Of a stretch of 30,761 nucleotides of DNA, positions 1 to 5,622 are shown piece after piece. The DNA lies in the NCBI GenBank assembly GCA_964384825.1, contig CAYLMM010000034.1, forward strand, positions 1 to 30,761, read 5' to 3'. This stretch comes from CAYLMM01 sp964384825. GTDB taxonomy: Bacteria; Krumholzibacteriota; Krumholzibacteriia; LZORAL124-64-63. A program made the translations under genes and the position numbers. The notes below the pieces were generated by a model that did not search any database, had not been told where the DNA came from, and was given only the letters and a program-made list of their open reading frames with translations. Within the stretch, counting starts at the first letter, position 1, and each line of letters starts with the position of its first letter.

Positions 1-1783
1 TGCGGTCGTCGGCGGCCACGATCAGGATGACGATGTCGGTGACCTGGGCGCCGCGGGCGCGCATGGCCGAGAAGGCCTCGTGTCCCGGCGTGTCGAGGAA
101 GGTGATCGGCCCGCCCGGGGTCTCCACGCGGTAGGCGCCGATATGCTGGGTGATGCCGCCCGCCTCGCCGGCGATGACGTTGGTGTGGCGGATGTAGTCG
201 AGCAGCGAGGTCTTGCCGTGGTCGACGTGTCCCATGACCGTGACCACCGGCGCCCGGCTCTCGAGATCCTCCTCGGCGATCTCCTCGACCTCGAGGATCT
301 CCTCGCCGTATTCGCTCAGGAACTCCACCTCGTGCTCGAACTCGACGGCCACCATCTCGATGGTGTCCTTGTCCAGGCGCTGGTTCATGGTCACCATGAC
401 GCCCTCGGCGAAGAGCTTGGCGATGACGTCCTTGGCGGGGACATCGAGCTTCTCGGCCAGTTCCTGCACCGTGATGAACTCGGTCAGCCGCAGCACGTTG
501 TCCACGACCTGCTCCTCGACGGGCTCGTCCACGACGCCCTTGCGGTGACGCCGCTTCCCGCCGCGGGCGCCGTCGATCTGGGCGAGCGTCTGCTTGACGT
601 TCTGGGCCACGGCGACTTCGTCGACCTTCTTGCGCCGCTGGCGGCGCTTGCGGCGTCCGCTGTCGGCCGGCGACTGGTCCCGCGTCTCCATGCGCCGCTT
701 GACGGCGGCCTGAACCGATTCGCGGACCGAATCCTTGGCGTTCTTGTCGAGACTCCTGGGCGAATCCTTGACGCCCATGTCGCGCCGGACGTCCGCCCAG
801 TCCCAGTTCTGCTCGACTCCCTGCTCGCCGGGCTGCGGCGGTCCCTCGGACCGCTTCTTGCCGGCGGTGGTCTCGATGACCCCGGAGCCGAGGCGGATGA
901 TCTTGGCGCGGCGGCGCGGACGCCGATTCACCGGAACCGGCTCCTCCTTCTTCGCGGGACCTTCGGCCTTCCCGGCCTGCTCGTCGGCCTTCTCTTCGGA
1001 TTCGGCCTCGGCCTTCTCTTCGGTGGCGGAAGCGGCCTGGCCTTCGGCCTGCGCGTCCCCGGCCGCGGGGGCTCCGGCGGCGGCGGCGGCGGAGATCTCG
1101 GCCTCGACATCGGCGACGGGCTCGGCCGGCTGCTCGGGCTCGGGCGCGGGCTCCTCCTTGGGAATCACGTCGGCCTTGCGGACGATGCGGGCCCGGGGAC
1201 GGGCGCCGGTGCGCTCGAAGTCGGCCTCGGGAATCGCGGGATCCTTGGCGGCCGCGATGTCGGCTTCGTCCGCGGCGACCTTGGCGGCCTCTTCCTTGCC
1301 GCCGGCGTCCTTCTTCTTCGCGACGGGCTTCTTGGCGGCGGCCTTCTTGGTCGCGGCCTTCTTGGTCGCGGCCTTCTTGGTCGTCGCCTTCTTCGTCGCT
1401 GCCTTCTTGGCGGTCGTCTTCTTCGTGGCCGCCTTCTTGGTGGTCTTCTTCTTGGCCGTCTTCTTCTTCGCGGCCTTCTTCGCGGCCTTCTTCTCCGGCT
1501 CGGGCTTCTCCGGATCCTCGGAAGGCTGGGGCCGGTCGAGAGGACGGAAGCTGGCGACATGCTTGAGCTTCTCCGGATCCATCCGGTGCGCCTTGGCGTA
1601 GTTCTGCCTCAGAATCTCACGCTGTCGCTGGAAGCGGGCGTGGATCTTGTCCACGATGTCGTCTTCCACGACGCTCATGTGACTCTTGGCTTCGGCGTGC
1701 ATGTCGCGCATCAGCTTGAGGATGGACGGACTGTCGACGCCGTAATGTTTCGCGAGTTCGTAGACTCTGAGCTTCTTCGCCAA
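1..1783 (-). CDS. infB: Translation initiation factor IF-2 (C-terminus cut by window edge)
   Basis: IF-2 is the GTPase that places initiator tRNA on the 30S subunit and promotes subunit joining. About 594 codons are present. Residues 5-50 form the IF2_N fold (LRVYELAKHYGVDSPS). Residues 97-152 are a Lys/Ala repeat tract, followed by a long charged linker, then a second IF2_N-like domain around 435-490 (FITVQELAEKLDVPAKDV). The G domain follows, with G1 GHVDHGKT at about residue 518 and G3 DTPGH at about 562; sequence ends just after it at VAADDR. The start is TTG at 1783-1781, chosen because the protein begins LAKKLRVYELAK in frame and a GGGAGG ribosome site lies 9 nt upstream. The roughly 510-residue N-terminal extension is longer than in E. 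coli IF-2. It is the last visible gene of the rimP-nusA operon, and the gap before it holds two strong hairpins. Domains II-IV lie beyond the window. Confidence 0.97.
   Translation of the reverse strand, partial: MAKKLRVYELAKHYGVDSPSILKLMRDMHAEAKSHMSVVEDDIVDKIHARFQRQREILRQNYAKAHRMDPEKLKHVASFRPLDRPQPSEDPEKPEPEKKAAKKAAKKKTAKKKTTKKAATKKTTAKKAATKKATTKKAATKKAATKKAAAKKPVAKKKDAGGKEEAAKVAADEADIAAAKDPAIPEADFERTGARPRARIVRKADVIPKEEPAPEPEQPAEPVADVEAEISAAAAAGAPAAGDAQAEGQAASATEEKAEAESEEKADEQAGKAEGPAKKEEPVPVNRRPRRRAKIIRLGSGVIETTAGKKRSEGPPQPGEQGVEQNWDWADVRRDMGVKDSPRSLDKNAKDSVRESVQAAVKRRMETRDQSPADSGRRKRRQRRKKVDEVAVAQNVKQTLAQIDGARGGKRRHRKGVVDEPVEEQVVDNVLRLTEFITVQELAEKLDVPAKDVIAKLFAEGVMVTMNQRLDKDTIEMVAVEFEHEVEFLSEYGEEILEVEEIAEEDLESRAPVVTVMGHVDHGKTSLLDYIRHTNVIAGEAGGITQHIGAYRVETPGGPITFLDTPGHEAFSAMRARGAQVTDIVILIVAADDR
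1327..1493 (-). repeat. Intragenic 15-bp-period repeat coding Lys/Ala-rich tract in IF-2
   Basis: Degenerate tandem units related to CTTCTTGGTCGCGGC (plus strand), each coding a pentapeptide of the type KKAAT or KKTTA, run for roughly 11 units inside infB. The encoded tract resembles histone H1 or AlgP-type tails and is likely disordered and strongly basic. The central units are identical and the outer ones diverged, which suggests repeat expansion followed by drift. The tract sits in the poorly conserved N-terminal linker of IF-2, where length varies between species. Confidence 0.85.
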
Positions 1784-1797
1784 AACGATACACCTCC

Positions 1798-1869
1798 CTC
1801 CGCCGGAACGGCGGAGTCGGCTCAAGTGTCATTGCGCAGCCCGTCGGCGACACGCCGCGGCCGCGCAAT
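1798..1869 (-). promoter_or_regulatory. Structured leader before infB: two hairpins, one abutting the ribosome site
   Basis: The 87-nt gap between the L7Ae-family gene and infB contains two inverted repeats. The first (1831-1869) has a perfect outer stem ATTGCGC/GCGCAAT and an inner stem CGGCG-TGT-CGCCG. The second (1798-1816) is a perfect 8-bp stem CTCCGCCG-TTC-CGGCGGAG whose 3' end touches the GGGAGG ribosome site. Neither is followed by a T-run, so they are not ordinary terminators. The CTCC of the second stem could alternatively pair with the ribosome site. A role in IF-2 translation or mRNA processing is an inference. Confidence 0.5.
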
Positions 1870-1870
1870 C

Positions 1871-2227
1871 TCAATTCCCTTTTTCGCGCCCCGATTCCGC
1901 GGGCGCCTCGTCCACGTCGATCTCCCGCAGCAGGCCGGCGACGAAATCCGGCGCGGAAACCGCGACGATCGAAAGACGATTCCTTCCCATGGCCCGGGCG
2001 AGATCCTCGCACTCGAGAATATCATCGACCAGCCGCTTCACCGGGTCCAGGCGGCGGGCCTTGGACCGGACGTCGCCGCCCGCGTCCTTCCCCACCAGCA
2101 CGACCGGACGCCGGCCGCGCGAGACCATCGCGGCGACGGCCCCGTAGCCGACGGCCACCCGGCCGGCCCGGTGAGCCAGGCCCAGCAGGCCGAGAATGCG
2201 TCGATCGCGATCGGCGGACACTTCCAT
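1871..2227 (-). CDS. L7Ae/L30e-family RNA-binding protein (YlxQ-like)
   Basis: A protein of about 118 residues of the ribosomal L7Ae/L30e/S12e/Gadd45 superfamily, whose members bind kink-turn or other structured RNA. Evidence is the ILGLLGLAHRAGRVAVGYGAV N-terminus, a typical L7Ae pattern with glycine turns, the middle VVLVGKDAGGD (usually VLIAxDAS) and its position between nusA and infB, where Bacillus carries ylxQ. The ATG at 2227 overlaps the nusA stop by one base; a GTG at 2230 giving a 4-nt overlap is equally possible. Either way translation is probably coupled to nusA. The usual ylxR gene is missing between them. The C-terminus is short and charged. The exact RNA target is unknown; the family call is fairly secure. 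Confidence 0.82.
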   Translation of the reverse strand: MEVSADRDRRILGLLGLAHRAGRVAVGYGAVAAMVSRGRRPVVLVGKDAGGDVRSKARRLDPVKRLVDDILECEDLARAMGRNRLSIVAVSAPDFVAGLLREIDVDEAPAESGREKGN

Positions 2228-3795
2228 CACCCCTGCAGATCGGAGCCGGCGAAGGGATCGGTCCGCGGTTCGTCTTCCTTGTCCCGGTCATCTTCCCCGG
2301 CGGCGTCCTCTTCCCCGGCGGCGTCCCCGCCGTCGGGATCGGTCCCGCCCTCGGTCACCCTGTCGTCGAAGCCGACGAACAGATCCGGCGACACGGTCAC
2401 CGATTCGGCGTCGGGCGCCTGCTCGGCCTCGGCGGCCGGCTGCTCCCCGGTCTCGGCCTGCGGGAAGGCGCTCTCGTCGAACAGGGGCTGGGTCTCGGCC
2501 CCGGCCTGCGCCAGCTCCTCGGCGACAGTCGATTCGATGATCCGCTCCAGCTCGTCCAGCGTCTCCTGCGCGGTGGCCTGCAGGGTCTCGGCCGTCTTCG
2601 GGCCGACGCCCTTGACCGCCATCAGCATCTCGGGATCGGCGTAGGCCACGTCCTTGATCGAATGGATCCCGGATTCGCGCAGGGCCGCGGCGATGCGCTC
2701 GGTGACGCCGCTCATCTCGTCCAGCTCCATGGCCACCTCCTGGCGCACGCGCTGGCGGATGTGGTACTCGCGGGAGGAGACGAGGTCGAGCTTCCACTCG
2801 GTCAGCTTGGCGGCGAGACGGACGTTCTTGCCCTCCTTGCCGATGGCCTTGGACAGCTGGTCCTCGTTGACCACGACCGTCGCCTCGCGACGATCCTCTT
2901 CCAGGATGATGGTGCTGACCTCGGCGGGACTCAGGGCCCGGCTGATCAGCAGCGAGGGGTCGGCGCTCCAGGGAACGATGTCGATCCGCTCGCCGAACAG
3001 CTCGCGGGTCACGGCCTGGACGCGCGATCCCTTCATGCCCACGCAGGAGCCGACGGCGTCGACCCGTTCGTCGCGGGACATGACGGCGATCTTGGAGCGG
3101 GTTCCCGGTTCGCGGGCCACCGCCCGGATCTCCACGATCCCCTCCTGGATCTCGGGGACCTCCTGCTCGAAGAGGCGCTTCAGGAATCCCGGATGGGTGC
3201 GCGAGAGGATGATCTGCGGCCCCTTGGCGTTGTCCAGCACCTCGATGATCAGGGCGCGGACAGGTCTGCCCTGCTGGTGCTTCTCGCCCCGGATCTGCTC
3301 GCGATACGGCAGCAGGGCCTCGACCCGTTCGATGTTGACCAGGGCGTTGCCCCGATCGATCTGCTGGATCGAACCGGTGACGATCTCGTCGACGCGGCTG
3401 CGGAACGACTCGAAGATCTGGTTGCGCTCGGCCTCGCGGACCTTCTGCACCAGGATCTGCTTGGCCACCAGGATGGCGTTGCGGCCGAACTGGTCCAGGG
3501 GCAGATCCCAACGCAGCTCGTCGCCGGGCTGGATGGAATCGCCGAACTGCTCGCGAGCCTCCTCGATCAGGATCTCGCAATCCTCGTCCTGGAGATCGTC
3601 GACGACGGTCTTGACCAGTTCGACGGTCATCTCGCCGGTATTCTCATCGACCCGGGCGTCGATATTCGCCTCGGCGCCGACCTTCTTGCGCGCGGCCGAC
3701 TGCAGACCCGCCACCAGGGACTCGATGACCACCGAGCGATCGATGTTCTTCTCGCGGGTGATCATGGCCAGCGCGTCTAGGATATTGTATTCCAT
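2227..3795 (-). CDS. nusA: Transcription termination/antitermination factor NusA
   Basis: NusA binds RNA polymerase and nascent RNA and modulates pausing, termination and antitermination. The 522-residue protein begins with the NusA N-terminal domain (MEYNILDALAMITREKNID). An S1 domain follows around residues 135-200, with DRGNALVNIERVEALLP. Two KH domains follow, containing the family signatures GMKGSRVQAV and AIGKEGKNVRLA. After the KH region there is one helix-hairpin-helix repeat (GIHSIKDVAYADPEMLMAVKG) and an acidic tail of about 90 residues rich in Glu, Asp and Ala. The start ATG lies three bases after the rimP stop, with GGGAG 7 nt upstream. The tail is long for the family but its composition is not unusual for a high-G+C genome. 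It overlaps the L7Ae-family gene downstream, which supports one polycistronic transcript. Confidence 0.98.
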   Translation of the reverse strand: MEYNILDALAMITREKNIDRSVVIESLVAGLQSAARKKVGAEANIDARVDENTGEMTVELVKTVVDDLQDEDCEILIEEAREQFGDSIQPGDELRWDLPLDQFGRNAILVAKQILVQKVREAERNQIFESFRSRVDEIVTGSIQQIDRGNALVNIERVEALLPYREQIRGEKHQQGRPVRALIIEVLDNAKGPQIILSRTHPGFLKRLFEQEVPEIQEGIVEIRAVAREPGTRSKIAVMSRDERVDAVGSCVGMKGSRVQAVTRELFGERIDIVPWSADPSLLISRALSPAEVSTIILEEDRREATVVVNEDQLSKAIGKEGKNVRLAAKLTEWKLDLVSSREYHIRQRVRQEVAMELDEMSGVTERIAAALRESGIHSIKDVAYADPEMLMAVKGVGPKTAETLQATAQETLDELERIIESTVAEELAQAGAETQPLFDESAFPQAETGEQPAAEAEQAPDAESVTVSPDLFVGFDDRVTEGGTDPDGGDAAGEEDAAGEDDRDKEDEPRTDPFAGSDLQG

Positions 3796-3798
3796 GGT

Positions 3799-4449
3799 CT
3801 AACTCCCGTCTCCGGCCCCGGCTTCGGGCGTCCCTTTTCCGGAACGCTTCTTCTTCTTCTCGAGCCTGGCCTCGCGTCGGTCGCGGCGGACCTGTTTCTT
3901 CTCTTCCTTGCGGCGGCGGCGATCGGCGTTGATCAGGGCCTGGACATCGAATTCCGGGTCCAGATTCGCCTCGCGGACGCGTGACGTCGGAATCGTCCGT
4001 TCCGCCGGCGGTTCGTTTTCGGGATCGTCCTCCTGCTCGGCCGTCGGTCGCGGACCGAGCACGAGATTCTTCTCGTCCCAGGAGACCAGCCGTCCCCGGA
4101 CGGTCTTGGCGCCGGCGCCCGCATCGATCTTCAGGATCACGTCCTGCCCCATGGCCGCGGCGAAATGCTCCGCCGTGCGCAGGGGACGCCGGACACCGGG
4201 CGACGAGACCTCGATGACATAGGCTTCGGCGATCGGATCCGCCTCTTCGAGCAGCATCTCCGAGGTCCGGGAAGCCGCCACGCACCGTTCGACGGTCATG
4301 CCCCCGTCCGTATCCACGAACAGACGCACCGTCAGCCGCCCCCCGCCGGCGAAGATCCGCACGTCGAGCAGGTCGAATCCGTCGACCGCCAGAGGCTCGG
4401 CGAGGATCTCGATCAGGCGTCGGGCGAGGGCGTACCGATCCGACTTCAC
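3799..4449 (-). CDS. rimP: Ribosome maturation factor RimP
   Basis: RimP assists late 30S subunit assembly. With the start used here the protein has 216 residues. The N-terminal alpha/beta domain reads RLIEILAEPLAVDGFDLLDV and carries the family signature EVSSPGVRRPLRTAEHF. The C-terminal SH3-like part (VRGRLVSWDEKNLVLG) is followed by an Arg/Lys-rich tail (RRRRKEEKKQVRRDRREARL) that makes it longer than the usual ~150 residues. I chose GTG at 4449 because the family N-terminus begins there and AGGGAAG lies upstream. The frame stays open to 4605, but that codon lies inside the likely promoter; ATG at 4513-4515 is the other candidate. It is the first gene of the rimP-nusA-L7Ae-infB operon. Confidence 0.93.
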   Translation of the reverse strand: MKSDRYALARRLIEILAEPLAVDGFDLLDVRIFAGGGRLTVRLFVDTDGGMTVERCVAASRTSEMLLEEADPIAEAYVIEVSSPGVRRPLRTAEHFAAAMGQDVILKIDAGAGAKTVRGRLVSWDEKNLVLGPRPTAEQEDDPENEPPAERTIPTSRVREANLDPEFDVQALINADRRRRKEEKKQVRRDRREARLEKKKKRSGKGTPEAGAGDGS

Positions 4450-4520
4450 CGCTGGCACTTCCCTTCGCACCGGAGGAAGACGCGGCCGTCCGCCCCCGTA
4501 AATACGCCGAAACATGAAAA

Positions 4521-4542
4521 GAAGTGGACTGGCGCCCACTTC
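4521..4542 (-). promoter_or_regulatory. Hairpin in rimP leader
   Basis: A perfect 7-bp inverted repeat GAAGTGG / CCACTTC with an 8-nt loop lies between the predicted start of transcription (about 4570) and the rimP GTG. It has no following T-run. If translated from ATG 4515 the hairpin would sit directly before that start. Function is unknown; NusA-encoding operons are autoregulated in E. coli, so a leader signal is plausible but not shown. Confidence 0.35.
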
Positions 4543-4576
4543 AGAACTCACACGGAGTGCTTTCGAAGCAATGCAC

Positions 4577-4605
4577 AATATAGACGAGCTTCCCGTCCCC
4601 TTCAA
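4577..4605 (-). promoter_or_regulatory. Sigma70-type promoter of the rimP-nusA-infB operon
   Basis: On the minus strand a -35 element TTGAAG (4605-4600) is separated by exactly 17 nt from a -10 element TATATT (4582-4577), matching consensus at 4/6 and 5/6. AT-rich hexamers with this spacing stand out in a high-G+C window. Transcription would start near 4570, giving a 120-nt leader to the rimP GTG. It lies directly downstream of the terminator of the preceding operon. Confidence 0.65.
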
Positions 4606-4607
4606 GC

Positions 4608-4629
4608 AAAAAACACCCTGATTGGAGTG
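4608..4629 (-). terminator. Short rho-independent terminator after the sprA-cyclotransferase operon
   Basis: Immediately after the cyclotransferase stop codon the minus strand reads a 5-bp stem CACTC / GGGTG (one T-G wobble) with the loop CAATCA, then six T residues. The stem is short, so efficiency may be modest. Its position, three bases after the gene and three bases before the next promoter's -35 box, supports the call. Confidence 0.5.
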
Positions 4630-4632
4630 ATA

Positions 4633-5622
4633 TCAAGGAATGGGGGAACGGATGAGATCCAGAACCAGCGTCCCCACCTGCCCTAGGCTGGCCGGCGAAC
4701 AGATCGCCGGGACGTCCCCGTTGGTGTGCCATTGCGGAAACTCGAAATCGATGAGATCGACCGCTGGGATCCCCGCCCGCAGGAACGGCACGTGGTCGTC
4801 GAAGACCGCCGGACCGGGCGCAGGATCGAAGGCGTCCAGGCCCAGATCGGCCGCGCGCTCGAATACGGCTTCGCCCCACGCCGGCGCCTCGTGGAGCGAA
4901 ATGGCCTCCATCGGGATGCGGACGCCCCGCTCGCCGACCATGTCCAGCACGATCAGACCCCGGGGGCGGCGGCCGGCCAGGGGGCTGCCGAAACCGTCCC
5001 AATTCGCGGCCATATGGGCCGACCCGAGGCAGAAACCGGACGGATCGCCGGCCAGGCCGCCGTCCTCGCCGTCGAAGAACAGCAGGTCGACGCCGATATC
5101 CGGCGGGTCGGCGGCCAGCAGTTCGGCCAGATGCATCAGGATCGCCGTGCCGCTGGCTCCGTCGTTGGCCCCGGGCAACGGCAGGGCGGCGCGCTGCGGA
5201 TCGCTTTCGCGGTCGCAGAACGGCCGGGTGTCGTAGTGGGCCCCGATCCAGATCCGCCGGCCGCCTTCCGGTCCGGCCGAAACCACCAGATTGCAGTAGT
5301 CGAAACTGCCCTCCCCCGCCGGGTTCGGCGCCGTGAAGCGCTGCGGGATGCAGGTCAGGCCGAGGGAATCTGCGTGGGCCGCGATGGCGGCCTGCAGTTC
5401 GAGGTGGCCGGGGCTGCCGGGATGCCGCGGTCCGATCGCGCACTGGTACTCCAGCCAGGCCATGGCCCGTTCGCCGGAGAAGGCGCCGGCGTCCGCAGAC
5501 CGGCCGAGCGCGGCGGGGCCGAAGGCCGTCAGGCAGAGGATCGACAGGCAGAAGGCCGTCAGGCAGAGGGCCGGAAAGATCCGAACCGGGCGGCCAACGA
5601 CCGCGATGATCCTAGAAAACAA
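4633..5622 (-). CDS. Secreted glutaminyl-peptide cyclotransferase-like zinc protein (M28 family)
   Basis: Glutaminyl cyclases convert N-terminal Gln of exported proteins to pyroglutamate. The C-terminal half matches the animal-type enzyme: DDHVPFLRAGIPAVDLI followed by FPQWHTNGD parallels human DDHIPFLRRGVP...FPEVWHT. Candidate zinc ligands are Asp in GANDGASG, Glu in FFDGED and His in WHTNGD; GAHYDTRP and GSAHMAANW also fit. The N-terminus is a signal peptide with a hydrophobic CLTAFCLSILCLTAF core, so the protein acts outside the cytoplasm. I prefer TTG at 5622, which has GGAGG 6 nt upstream; TTG at 5640 is the longer alternative. Both overlap the end of sprA, suggesting translational coupling. 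M28 aminopeptidase activity is the main alternative, but the HTNGD context favours a cyclase. Confidence 0.8.
   Translation of the reverse strand: MFSRIIAVVGRPVRIFPALCLTAFCLSILCLTAFGPAALGRSADAGAFSGERAMAWLEYQCAIGPRHPGSPGHLELQAAIAAHADSLGLTCIPQRFTAPNPAGEGSFDYCNLVVSAGPEGGRRIWIGAHYDTRPFCDRESDPQRAALPLPGANDGASGTAILMHLAELLAADPPDIGVDLLFFDGEDGGLAGDPSGFCLGSAHMAANWDGFGSPLAGRRPRGLIVLDMVGERGVRIPMEAISLHEAPAWGEAVFERAADLGLDAFDPAPGPAVFDDHVPFLRAGIPAVDLIDFEFPQWHTNGDVPAICSPASLGQVGTLVLDLIRSPIP
5521..5569 (-). repeat. 15-bp-period triple repeat inside a signal peptide
   Basis: A 19-bp sequence GAAGGCCGTCAGGCAGAGG occurs at 5521-5539 and again at 5551-5569. A diverged middle copy sharing CAGGCAGA lies between, so CAGGCAGA recurs every 15 bp at 5530, 5545 and 5560. 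The encoded pentads are CLTAF, CLSIL and CLTAF, which build the hydrophobic core of the cyclotransferase signal peptide. This is consistent with slippage-driven expansion. Confidence 0.85.

Noticed and set aside
1327..1493. Regular short repeats resembling a CRISPR array.
   Set aside because: The period is 15 bp with no spacers, the units are degenerate and they lie inside a coding frame.
1..2644. Plus-strand frames opposite infB, the L7Ae-family gene and nusA, including Leu/Gly-rich repeats.
   Set aside because: The apparent repeats are the reverse reading of the IF-2 Lys/Ala tract; the minus-strand protein is unmistakable.
4450..4576. Possible initiator tRNA gene (metY) upstream of rimP, as in E. 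coli.
   Set aside because: No cloverleaf arms or CCA end could be found; only a 7-bp hairpin is present.
4450..4605. An N-terminally extended RimP starting at 4605.
   Set aside because: The codon at 4605 lies within the -35 element and the extra residues do not resemble the family; GTG 4449 fits better.
4633..5622. Ordinary M28 aminopeptidase as the main call for the gene after sprA.
   Set aside because: The C-terminal DDHVPFLRAGIP and WHTNGD context matches glutaminyl cyclases better, although peptidase activity cannot be fully excluded.
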